A DNA stretch of 14,972 bases from Thalassiosira profunda (Eukaryota; Bacillariophyta; Thalassiosirophyceae; Thalassiosirales; Thalassiosiraceae), in NCBI GenBank assembly GCA_036939355.1, contig JALLAP010000272.1:1-14972 (forward strand), read 5' to 3'. The notes beneath the pieces are model-generated. The model did no database searches. It was not told the DNA's origin and saw nothing but the letters and a program-made list of their open reading frames with translations. How positions within the stretch are numbered: the first letter of the stretch is position 1; every line of letters starts with the position of its first letter. Made by a program: the position numbers and the translations under genes. This document shows positions 6,917 to 14,772 of the stretch, in pieces.

Positions 6917-7534
6917 GATGTGTCACGTGCGTGAGGGAGGTGAGGGCCCTCCAACCGCTTATGTGGTCGATTGCAATTCAATCTTCGCCTGCCGTCGAAA
7001 GCGAAGGGCAGCGCGGGCGAGCGGACGATACCGGCGGGCAGGATGTGGCGGCCAGGAGGAGGGAGCGGAGTGCTGCAGTGCGAGAGTGTGCTGAGGGGAG
7101 GTGGCGAGGGTTGCGGTGATGGGGAGCTTGCTTGCTACTTGGGGAGCGAGACGATGACGGTCGAGTCGCTCCGTGAGACCCAAAATCACGACTCAGGGGC
7201 TCGTTGCAGGTGCCTATCTGGATGAGCAACTCTAGGTATCGTCCTTCCAGCTCGTGAGATGGGATACTTGCACACGATTGGGCGACGCTGATGCCTATCG
7301 ATCTTTCGACGCGACTTCTGCAGGAGCGATGTTGTGTATGGGCATTCTCTATTTTTTCTATCGTCTATGGTATCTTTGCAGCGGACGAGAGGACGAGCAC
7401 AAGATACACTCGTGTGCTGCAAATCCTCTCCCCCCTTGCCCAGTAGTGTGTTGCAAATCCCCTTCACACGAGATAAGATCCCGATAACCTCGTGTGCTGC
7501 ACACCGTCTTCGCGAGATACTGGCGCCAGTGCAT
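6917..7534. other. Spacer: SDR promoter and 3' side of the HMG/AP2-like gene
   Basis: No gene is seen in these 618 bp; the frames present are not protein-like. The part next to 6916 should be the SDR promoter. It holds CACGTG at 6924-6929, ATTGCAAT at 6970-6977, and an inverted pair GAGTCG…CGACTC within 7162-7194 whose flanking 10-mer and 9-mer recur upstream of 13179. The part next to 7535 holds three diverged copies of a GTGTGCTGCAAATCC-like word at about 7411, 7445 and 7491. Confidence 0.5.
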
Positions 7535-8730
7535 TCAGATGTCGGTCACCTTCTGCGAGAGAGCTGAAGGCACACTCGCTGCGCCACCGGCATCTGCGAT
7601 CGAAACCGCCTTGTACGCCGCGTACCTCGCCAGGCCCAAAAGCACGTTCATCTGCTCGGTGCTAAGCGTTTCCTTCCCCACGATGCGTTTCCCGTTGCGC
7701 TCCTTCCCCTCACTGAGCAGTTCCCTCGCCACCTCGTACCCCATCGCCGCCTTCTCCTTCGATTCGAAGACGCCGAGGTACCGCGATTTCCCCGCGTAGT
7801 ACAGCTGCGCTTGCCATTTGCCGGATGGGCGCATCGTCACACCCTTCAAAGCCAGCTTGGCCAGCTTTTTGTTGCCCTCGGCTCCGGTGCCGTAGGCAGA
7901 TTGGACGGCAGCGATGGCCGTGTCGACGCGGGCCTCGTCCTCGGCGCTGAGCTTCCTTCCCTTCTTGGAGGGAGCGGATGGCTTCGCACTGCTCTTCCTC
8001 TTACTCGCCGTTTCTTTCTTCGCCTTGTTTTTGGCGGCGGCGGTGTTGCGCGGCTTGTAATTTGGACCTCTGGGGCGGCCCCGTCCCCGTTTCTTCCCCT
8101 CCTGCTCTCCAGCATCATCGGTCGAAGGCTTGCTCGCCTCGTACGCCGCCACCTCCCTCCTGTGCCTCTCAATGTCCTCCACAGCCAAGTCAATGTAGGG
8201 CTGCTTCTCCTCGTCCGACAGCTTCTTCCAACTCTCTCCCATGATCGACAGTTCAATAAACTTCGTACCCGGGTGGCTGGCATCAAAATTCGGGCGCATC
8301 TTCATTTGGTAGAATTTGAACGACGACCGAGGGCCTTTGGGGGCATTTGGGTCCTTCTTCTTCGGGCCCGGCTTCTTTCTCGTCTTCTCCGCGGCCACTG
8401 CGTTCGTATCTTCATCTGACGCACAAGACGTGCACATCAACGTGATTTTAGTAAAAGGGCAGGCACAATAACAACAATAACAATAGAATAATCCAGGCAA
8501 AATTACATCTCACCCCGATTCACCTCCCCCGTCTTCAGCGGCGGAGCGGCGGGCGCCGACCGCAGGTTCGAGAGCAGCGATGCCACGTCCTCATCGTTGG
8601 CAAAAAATGACACGTCGGCGACAGCCGGAGGCGCGAGATCTTGCGGCGGCGGCCCGCCCGCTGGCTTCGCAGATTTTGCGGCCGCAGCGGCAGCCGCCTT
8701 GGGTGTGAGCTTCCTGACCCGCGTGGGCAT
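7535..8730 (-). CDS. HMG-box + AT-hook + AP2-like chromatin/DNA-binding protein, two exons
   Basis: Exon 1 is 8730-8514 and exon 2 is 8415-7535 (TGA at 7535-7537), 365 aa. The 98-bp intron (GTGAGAT…TGCGTCAG) contains a stop in frame and its removal restores one frame (phase 1, Asp73). The ATG at 8730 was chosen because the paralogue at 13179 starts with the same MPTRVR; an in-frame ATG at 8829 would add 33 residues. Order: N-terminal module MPTRVRKLTPKAAAA plus VSFFANDEDVASLLSNLR (39-57); HMG box about 94-168 (DPNAPKGPRSSFKFY, GESWKKLSDEEKQPY); AT-hook RGRGRPRG (about 181-188); basic linker; AP2-like domain about 263-306 (PSGKWQAQLYYAGKSRYLG, MGYEVARELL); helical tail about 307-342 resembling that of the protein at 14773. 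HMG boxes and AT-hooks bend or grip AT-rich DNA, so a nuclear architectural or regulatory role is likely. Fusion of these three DNA-binding modules is unusual. Confidence 0.85.
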
Positions 8731-9066
8731 GGCTGATGTCCCTACTACTGTTGATTGGTGGGGTGCACGAGGCGGTGCAGGATTGTGAGAGGAGCGAGCG
8801 AGCGGGTGGGCGGGAGAGGCGGGGCGCATTTTTTCCTGAGTAGTATGAGTACCCGCTAATAACAGTTTGTACGGCGTATCCTTATTGAATTCCTACGTTG
8901 TTGGGGGTAGTTAACTCGCGAAACACCGCACCCAGAAAAATTGCAACTCAAATGGAACACGTGCGCACAACGGACAATGGCGTGGCCTCCGCCCCCATAG
9001 AGCTAGCCGCGGCCTCCCCATAGCAGGCCGATAGCACGGCATCCCTATCGAGGACGTTGAGCAGCG
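8731..9066. promoter_or_regulatory. Divergent promoter region (HMG/AP2-like gene and large RS-rich gene)
   Basis: This 336-bp region lies between two gene starts facing away from each other. Its middle (about 8835-8950) is AT-richer. It includes an E-box CACGTG at 8958-8963 overlapping a GTGCGCAC palindrome at 8961-8968. No TATA box is clear. The first 99 bp could be coding if the upstream ATG at 8829 of the minus-strand gene is used. Confidence 0.4.
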
Positions 9067-10194
9067 ATGGACTACAAGCACCGCCGCCGAAAAGCGCCAC
9101 AAGTCAGCGGTCAGTGGACCCAAACTTACTACGGGGATAATTTGGAGTTGCAGCTCGAACGACACGAGGAGCCGGCGGCCTTTCAAGCCCCGTTCACGAA
9201 GCGGGCGGCGGTGAGCGGGAAGGAGCGGGAGGGGTACGGCGCCATCGTCAGCCCGGTCAATTCGGGGGTGCACGTAAATAGTGCCGCGGGCAGCGGGGCT
9301 GCCGGCATGCTGAATAATTACAACGCCAGCTACTCCGAGCAACGGCTCGAGGCCCGGAGATCCCGGTCGGCCTCCCGCGGCGCCGGCCGAGAGGAGGGCG
9401 AGGAAAGGGGGCAATACGATTCGCTCAATTCGCCGCGGCGGGCAAAGCAGCGGCGGGGCATCTTGAGGTCGCGGTCGCGGTCCAAATCCCGCTCCAAGTC
9501 GGTGGACAGGCAGAGGGCCAAATCGGCTGGGAAGCCGAGGGCGAGTACGCCGAAGAAGGGGCTGGGCGGGCTGCTGCGGCGGAAGAAGAAGAATGCGTCG
9601 GAGCCACAGAGTATTGCCGCTGCCGCCTCCGAGCCACAGGGCAACGTGTGCGACTACTGCCAGAGAACCGTCCACGGAAAGACGCGGGAGGAGATGTTCC
9701 AGCGGCTGGAGTTTGCGTATTGTTCCACGCAGTGCACGAAAAGCCACCAGCAGGCGCTGGACGCCGAGGAGGATAGGACGGCAAAGATGGAGGCGGCGAT
9801 TGGGAATGCCAGCGAGGCGGCCACCATGGCCTTTGCGGAGGGTGGGTTTGGGAGCCCTCCCGTCACGCCCTCGGCGGCCTTGCTTTCGGGGGAGGAGGTG
9901 AACGATGCGAATGATGTGAGTGAAGGTCAAGGGAATGGGGGGCAGGAGGAGCAGCCGGGGAGACAGTTCTTCCCCTCCACCGTGGCCACCGCGACGGCTT
10001 CCGACGAGGACCACATGTTCGACCGCAACAACTGGTTCCATCCCGAGCCGCCCCCCGGAGAACAGATGGGCAACGTCGCGAGCCGCAGCCGGAGCAACAG
10101 CTGGTCCCAAACCTCCAAGCACCGCACCCCCTCCACGATCCGCGTCGACTACGGCCGGGGCATCTCGGACGAGTACCGGGATTACAACGACTAA
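9067..10194 (+). CDS. Large disordered RS-rich protein with Cys4 motif, N-terminal part up to in-frame TAA
   Basis: Starting at ATG 9067, 375 codons precede TAA at 10192-10194; the same frame then stays open for 827 more codons. The N-terminus has Tyr/Gln-containing segments. An Arg-Ser repeat follows (RSRSRSKSRSKS, residues 134-145), like RS domains of RNA-processing or phosphorylation-regulated proteins. A basic stretch and C195-x2-C198-x20-C219-x3-C223 (CDYC…YCSTQC) resemble TRASH/FCS-type zinc-binding knuckles, and a charged helix comes after. The rest is low complexity. A strong donor-like GTGAGTG at 9916 and a CTAAT/CAG acceptor-like end at 10206, both in phase 0, would remove the stop if used as a 291-bp intron. 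Otherwise the stop is real, a mutation or a sequence error. I cannot name the family. A scaffold or cytoskeletal/nuclear-speckle role is only a guess. Confidence 0.65.
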   Translation: MDYKHRRRKAPQVSGQWTQTYYGDNLELQLERHEEPAAFQAPFTKRAAVSGKEREGYGAIVSPVNSGVHVNSAAGSGAAGMLNNYNASYSEQRLEARRSRSASRGAGREEGEERGQYDSLNSPRRAKQRRGILRSRSRSKSRSKSVDRQRAKSAGKPRASTPKKGLGGLLRRKKKNASEPQSIAAAASEPQGNVCDYCQRTVHGKTREEMFQRLEFAYCSTQCTKSHQQALDAEEDRTAKMEAAIGNASEAATMAFAEGGFGSPPVTPSAALLSGEEVNDANDVSEGQGNGGQEEQPGRQFFPSTVATATASDEDHMFDRNNWFHPEPPPGEQMGNVASRSRSNSWSQTSKHRTPSTIRVDYGRGISDEYRDYND

Positions 10195-12675
10195 TTGTCC
10201 CGGCAGCTGCGGCTCGCGGCCCGGCAGGACGAGCTGGAGAACGAGGAGAGGGGCTACCAAACGCGGCGGTTCCTCGACGAGCACGGTTCTCCCGCCCGCG
10301 CGAGGGGAAAGGTCGCCGATGCGAGTCCGGGCAAGAGTACCATTGGCGGTGGCACTGGGAGGAGTCGGAAGAGGCTGCAAAAGCAGAACGAGACTGCCAC
10401 GCAGAGCACCGAATCCATCTCCTCCAGCTCCCAAGGAGGGTTCAGCAATCCCGCGAGCATTAATCGCGGGAGCGTCCGCGGAGGCGGCGGCGGCGTGAGC
10501 CCCCTTCCCGAGACGGGACCGTTGAACGTCAGCCCCCAGCGGTCCACCTCCTCGAAGGCGTCCTGGGGCTACCTGGACGCGGGTGGGGGAAAAGACCTTC
10601 TGAACGATTCGTGGGCGATCCACTCGAAGGAGGATAAGGCATTTGGTGCGCTGGGCAATTGGCCTCCCTCCGACGAGTTTGGGGGAGGTGACGCGGGGAA
10701 CGGAGTGGACGGTTGGCCGATGGACAATGCGGGAGATGGAGATGGGAAGACGCCCAAGACGAAGAATGCGAGATCCAGCTTCGGCAACGATGAGGCCCAA
10801 TCGAGGAGCAAAGCCGGCATCGACTGGGATAGTCCATACAAGCAGTTCGAGCGACAGGTGTCCAGCCTCTCCAACGCATCCCCGATGCAGCCCATCTCAG
10901 AGGAGCAAGACTTCGCGGGGAGGGACATCCCGCCGCCGCCCCCCAACCCGCCCCGTCCCAAAGAGAAGAAGAAGAAGAAATCGTCCAAAAAGAAGGCGGT
11001 CATCGAGCGCGTCGAGGACGTGGTCAGCATCGTGTCGTACTACGACGACCCCAGCCTGACCAGCCTCGCCACCAACGACACCCTCACCACGCGATCGTCG
11101 TTCAAGGGGAGGCGCAGTCCCACCCTTTTGCCCGGCTCCAACAGGAAGAGCAAAAAGCAGTCGCGGAGCGCGGATCCGCCCGGGAAATCGATCGACGACC
11201 TTCTGCGAAATGGAATCTACGGCCAGAGCGGTGGCGATCGGCGAGAGGAGTTCGTCCAGCATGGCAGAGACCCCTCCGTGATTTCGGTTCCTTCGTATCA
11301 CGGGTTGGAGCCAGAGGATACACCCGGCCTCTCTCCGCAGAGGGTACAATACCGGCAGCAATCGAAATCGCCGGCGCAGAGCTATCCGAAGCAGCGGCAG
11401 GTGCGCCGGGACGCAGGCCCTGACCCGCAGGCCCCACAGCTTCGTGCCCAAAATCGCAGTGGCGAGGAGTTTGACGTAGACAACATTGAGTTCGAAATGA
11501 ACCGCCATCCGTCAGGCGAGGAGAACTACGACGACGCCAGCATGGGAATGTTCACAGGCGAGGAGGGTGAGGGGCCGCAGGTGGGCCCGCCCAGAGGAGA
11601 CGACGACACGGCCGCCGGCACTCTCGATACAGTCGATTTGGTGGCGGAAGTGAAGAGGGTGTGGAGGCACGTGCAGAGGTATGAGCAAAAGAAATCCCAC
11701 AAGAAGCGTTCGAAGCAAAGAATGGCCCACGGCAATGCTCAATTGGACGTGAGCAACCTGACCAGTGTTGACGAGGACAATGTGATCGCTGGGGACAGGC
11801 GCGACGAATCGCCTATCACTTCCATGATGGGGCCCTTGGTCGAGCAGTTTGGCGAACTTCAAGCTCAGACGAGGACACCACATCACGACGGCGCTTCCAA
11901 CTTCAGCGACATCACGCCATCATCGTCGCACCACTTTCGAGGAAGGGGCCGCAGTAGAACGCCCGACGGCCGCCTCGGGAAACACATTCGGTCCACCAGC
12001 GCCCACTCCCGGCAGCACACGCCAGTCAGGGCCGATAGCCATGCGATGGACTCCGATTATGCCACGGCGTCGCGCACCTCCACCGAGAGAGACGTGCATT
12101 TCCTAAACGAGGGTGTCGACGCCTTTTACGATGGTGGGGAGCACAAAGGTGCAACGGCACGGGTCCAAGCAGCAAAGCCTCAGCAGGCAACTGCTCGAAA
12201 TCAGCGCACGAGGCAACAAACCTTGAGCCGTTTACAACGCTCGTCGCCCAATACCCTACAGCGTCTCTCGCAGAGCCCGCCCAAATACAAGGCTACTGGA
12301 ATAGGCCGAAGCCCGGAGGAGCACCTGCTCTCGAAGCCCTACGACATGAACAAAGTCAAGAGTACGGGGACTTCCTTCACGCAAAAGACGGAGAAGGTTT
12401 CGAACCAGTCCGCGCTGACGTCGGCAATGGCTCAAAAGTACCTGAAGCAACGCGGATACTCGACACCGCAGTCGGCGGGAGGCCCCCCTTCGGACGCGTC
12501 TCCTAATTTGCACGAGCAATACCGTCGGTATCGCCAGATGCAGGCCCAGCCACAGCAACCCCGGCAGCAGCCGCCGAAACAGCAACAGGCACGCGCGGGA
12601 AGTCCGTTGTATTCCAGGGCAGTGCAGAGCGCGAAGGAGCGAAAGATGGGCAGCAATCACAATCGTGTCTCGTGA
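10195..12675 (+). CDS. Large disordered RS-rich protein, C-terminal part after the in-frame TAA
   Basis: This is the same frame as the preceding part, open for 826 codons to TGA at 12673-12675. If translated separately the first ATG is at 10720; as one gene it continues the protein begun at 9067. It is Ser/Gln/Arg-rich and mostly disordered: a proline run next to a poly-Lys run (IPPPPPNPPRPKEKKKKK, bases about 10927-10980); SP/TP-type sites such as SQSPPKYK and SRTPDG that suit proline-directed kinases; one probable helix (VDLVAEVKRVWRHVQRYEQ, about 11634-11690) followed by a basic KKSHKKRSKQR; and a Gln/Pro-rich C-terminus. No enzymatic domain is seen. Composition and GC content match the upstream part, which supports a single gene of about 1,200 codons. 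Confidence 0.65.
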   Translation: MSRQLRLAARQDELENEERGYQTRRFLDEHGSPARARGKVADASPGKSTIGGGTGRSRKRLQKQNETATQSTESISSSSQGGFSNPASINRGSVRGGGGGVSPLPETGPLNVSPQRSTSSKASWGYLDAGGGKDLLNDSWAIHSKEDKAFGALGNWPPSDEFGGGDAGNGVDGWPMDNAGDGDGKTPKTKNARSSFGNDEAQSRSKAGIDWDSPYKQFERQVSSLSNASPMQPISEEQDFAGRDIPPPPPNPPRPKEKKKKKSSKKKAVIERVEDVVSIVSYYDDPSLTSLATNDTLTTRSSFKGRRSPTLLPGSNRKSKKQSRSADPPGKSIDDLLRNGIYGQSGGDRREEFVQHGRDPSVISVPSYHGLEPEDTPGLSPQRVQYRQQSKSPAQSYPKQRQVRRDAGPDPQAPQLRAQNRSGEEFDVDNIEFEMNRHPSGEENYDDASMGMFTGEEGEGPQVGPPRGDDDTAAGTLDTVDLVAEVKRVWRHVQRYEQKKSHKKRSKQRMAHGNAQLDVSNLTSVDEDNVIAGDRRDESPITSMMGPLVEQFGELQAQTRTPHHDGASNFSDITPSSSHHFRGRGRSRTPDGRLGKHIRSTSAHSRQHTPVRADSHAMDSDYATASRTSTERDVHFLNEGVDAFYDGGEHKGATARVQAAKPQQATARNQRTRQQTLSRLQRSSPNTLQRLSQSPPKYKATGIGRSPEEHLLSKPYDMNKVKSTGTSFTQKTEKVSNQSALTSAMAQKYLKQRGYSTPQSAGGPPSDASPNLHEQYRRYRQMQAQPQQPRQQPPKQQQARAGSPLYSRAVQSAKERKMGSNHNRVS

Positions 12676-12695
12676 ACAATCAGTATGGTGGGATG

Positions 12696-12938
12696 TCATA
12701 TACATTTACATCTTAACTTATTGTACATGCATAAGCCAAATGAGAACGTAGATCTCGTTGCCTTAATCGTGGCATCCCCCCGTTGCACTTTGTCGTCCTG
12801 GACGCGGCACTCGCTCTCAATGAACATATCGTCGACGAACGGAAGCTGGACCCGGGCGAGGGAGCTGTCGCACTTCATCTGAATCATTGTTGCACGGACG
12901 GAGACGTTTGTCCTCTTTTTGGCGGATACAGCTTCCAT
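12696..12938 (-). CDS. Possible small 80-aa protein or gene fragment
   Basis: ATG at 12938 to TGA at 12696-12698. The codons have mostly G/C third positions, and the protein composition looks natural (IQMKCDSSLARVQLPFVDDM…), unlike nearby shadow frames. The last 15 or so residues (after ATRSTF) look less coding-like and may be read-through into 3' sequence. No family is recognised. It converges with the large gene ending at 12675 and diverges from the MBD-like gene at 13179. It could be a real small gene, one exon of a longer one, or a remnant. Confidence 0.35.
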   Translation of the reverse strand: MEAVSAKKRTNVSVRATMIQMKCDSSLARVQLPFVDDMFIESECRVQDDKVQRGDATIKATRSTFSFGLCMYNKLRCKCI

Positions 12939-13067
12939 CTTTGCTCGAGATCTTTGTCAGCTGAATGAGCCAATGGTTGTGACCCCCGACAGGCTCCATG
13001 TCTTGATCTTGGGTGCATCTCTAGAGGTACTCTCACTGCAAATTGGTCTTGGTCTCTTTCAAGCTAC

Positions 13068-13083
13068 GCGACTCGCGAGTCGC
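13068..13083. promoter_or_regulatory. 16-bp perfect palindrome upstream of the MBD-like gene
   Basis: GCGACTCGCGAGTCGC reads the same on both strands. It lies 96 bp upstream of the ATG at 13179, in the space shared with the small minus-strand frame. The adjoining CGAGTCGCTC (13076-13085) and TCACGACTC (13084-13092) also occur at 7162-7171 and 7186-7194. A binding site for a dimeric factor is plausible but unproven. Confidence 0.5.
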
Positions 13084-13178
13084 TCACGACTCCAGCCGTG
13101 TAAAACAAAGCAAGCAAAATTCACGCACAAGAGCAACAGAGAGCAACCCACCTACTTGCCGCCGTGGGAAACAGAACG

Positions 13179-14433
13179 ATGCCGACGAGGGTGAGGCAGC
13201 TTAAGAGCTCGGCCGAGGGGCCGTGGGAGGAAGAGTCGAGGGAGGTATCGGTGCAATTTTTCGCGAATGATGCGGACGTGGTCGAGTTGCTCTCGAGCCT
13301 TCGGGAGAGATCAACTCCCGAGATGGAAGAGGAGGACGGGGAGCCGGGTGAGTTGCATCGATGCCTGGGAAACATATCATTTTTGCAGCCTGCTAACCCC
13401 CTTCATTGTTCATTAGGAGGGACTGCACCAACGAAGCCAACGCGGGCGAGGAAGCTGACGCCGAAGGCTGCAGCCGCGCAAGCCGCGAGTTCGAGGGAGG
13501 CCGTGGCCGAGAAAGCGCCGCCTCCCCGCGGCAACGAGGGCGGCGCTGTGGCGAAGAAGCCTGTGGTAAAGAAGCCTGCGGCGAAGAAGGCAAACCCCCT
13601 GAGCTGCGGCCGCAAACCCTGCCCGGAGGTGAGTGCACAAGCATATGCTGTTTTGCTCACGTCATGTGCACATATCTAAATTTGGCGTGCATAACTGTGC
13701 ATAACAGATTGGGCCGGGCTGGACGGTCGAATCCCGGCGCCGCCGGACCGGATCGACGATCGACAAGTACTATTACTCCCCCGAGGGGACGCAGTTCAAG
13801 AGCGGGGCGGCGGCGCGGCGATTCCTCGAGGGAACGGGGCGCCCGGGGGACATCATAGTGCCAAGAGACCCGTCGAAAGCGCCGGCCGGGAGGGGACGGA
13901 ATGGCAAGCACGCAAAGCCAACGGCGAAGCAGCCGCCGAAGAAGCAGTTCCGAAGTTTGGCGGAGGCGCGGCGGTTTTTCGCGGAGAGGGGGCGCAAAGA
14001 GAAGGCTTTATTGGCCGCGGCCGAGACGGAGGGGGCGTCGAAACTGCCGACCGGGGAGACCGGGAGCGAGACGACGGCGCGTGTGACGCCCGACAGTACG
14101 GATAAGAAACGCAAGCGCGCGGACGAAACGACCGCAGAGGGGGCAAAGGAGGAATGCATGCGCGCCGAACAATCTGCATCTGCGCAAGGGCCGGAGCGCC
14201 CGGCCACCGACGTGGGAAAGCCCGCAGCGGACCCGCACAATCATCGCGCCAGCGGCCACGAAACGAAAAAGCCGCGGATCTCGATCAAGCTCAAGGTGCC
14301 AAAGCCCAAAGGAGAGGCCTCCCAAAAGGAGACTCCAGAGCTCGTGGACAGCGCCCGCATCGATGCCGCCATAGCAGACGTGAAGGGGATGCACCATGTT
14401 GCCCAGCCTCCCTCCGGCGAATGGCTGGCGTAG
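13179..14433 (+). CDS. MBD-like + truncated AP2-like protein, three exons, nonsense codon inside the AP2-like domain
   Basis: Exons 13179-13347, 13417-13628 and 13708-14433 (TAG) give 368 aa. Intron 1 (69 bp, GTGAGTT, branch TGCTAAC, ATTCATTAG) is in frame. Intron 2 (79 bp, GTGAGTG…ATAACAG) contains a stop, and splicing joins CPE to IGPGW. Order: N-terminal module with VQFFANDADVVELLSSLR (25-42); PTRARKLTPKAAAAQA in exon 2; MBD-like domain about 128-168 (GPGWTVESR, KYYYSPEGTQFKS, ARRFL), the fold that binds methyl-CpG in animals and plants; a second similar KQFRSLAEARRFF stretch; basic linker; ARIDAAIADVKG, matching ARVDTAIAAVQ of the gene at 7535; then PPSGEWLA-stop. After the TAG the frame still reads LYYAGG, as in the paralogue's QLYYAG, so the stop replaces the Gln codon (CAG to TAG) and homology then ends. 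Possibly a pseudogene, or a shortened but functional MBD protein. Confidence 0.7.
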
Positions 14434-14772
14434 TTATACTACGCGGGGGGAGCGCTTGGACAGCATGCATTCGTAAGTGCATTCAAGGGCTCATCGATAC
14501 AGGAAGAGGGTTTGTTTTGGAGACCAACCATCTTCTGCGTCGGATGTTGTACACGGAGGGGAGAAGCGAGCGCACATATTGTACTGTCAAGTTGCTATTT
14601 AGTTGTCTCAGAGAAGTGGACTTCTCCTCTATTGTCTGGAAGCACCCACAGAGCTTGCACTCTAGTAAAAGCTACCATAAGATTTCTCGCTTTCCATCTC
14701 CCACATCCGGTGGTGTGTCATAAGATTGTGGATAGATTGGTGCATTCCCCCCAGTTGGACGAGGACGCGGCT
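14434..14772. other. AP2-like remnant and spacer
   Basis: The first 17 or so bases continue the AP2-like homology (LYYAGG) after the TAG; similarity then stops near 14450. A consensus donor GTAAGT stands at 14473-14478 with no clear partner. A hairpin GAGAAGT-GG-ACTTCTC lies at 14611-14626. The rest is AT-richer and shows no gene. It separates the truncated + strand gene from the converging - strand AP2-like fragment. Confidence 0.5.

Noticed and set aside
8731..8829. 33-residue N-terminal extension of the HMG/AP2-like protein from ATG at 8829
   Set aside because: The paralogue at 13179 starts with the same MPTRVR, and the extension is Pro/Ala/Ser low complexity typical of 5' UTR read-through. 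Not excluded.
10173..10206. 34-nt GT-AG intron around the TAA
   Set aside because: Length is not a multiple of three, so it would shift the frame into stops, and it is shorter than any intron seen here.
8911..10800. 629-codon open frame on the minus strand opposite the large RS-rich gene
   Set aside because: It is GC-rich antisense of a biased coding frame. The protein is dominated by Leu/Arg/Pro/Gly with no domain, and the plus-strand frame has a good ATG and recognisable motifs.
13381..13388. Alternative 3' splice site (TTTTGCAG) for intron 1 of the MBD-like gene
   Set aside because: It gives a 41-nt intron and shifts frame; the TGCTAAC branch site lies downstream of it and points to the AG at 13416.
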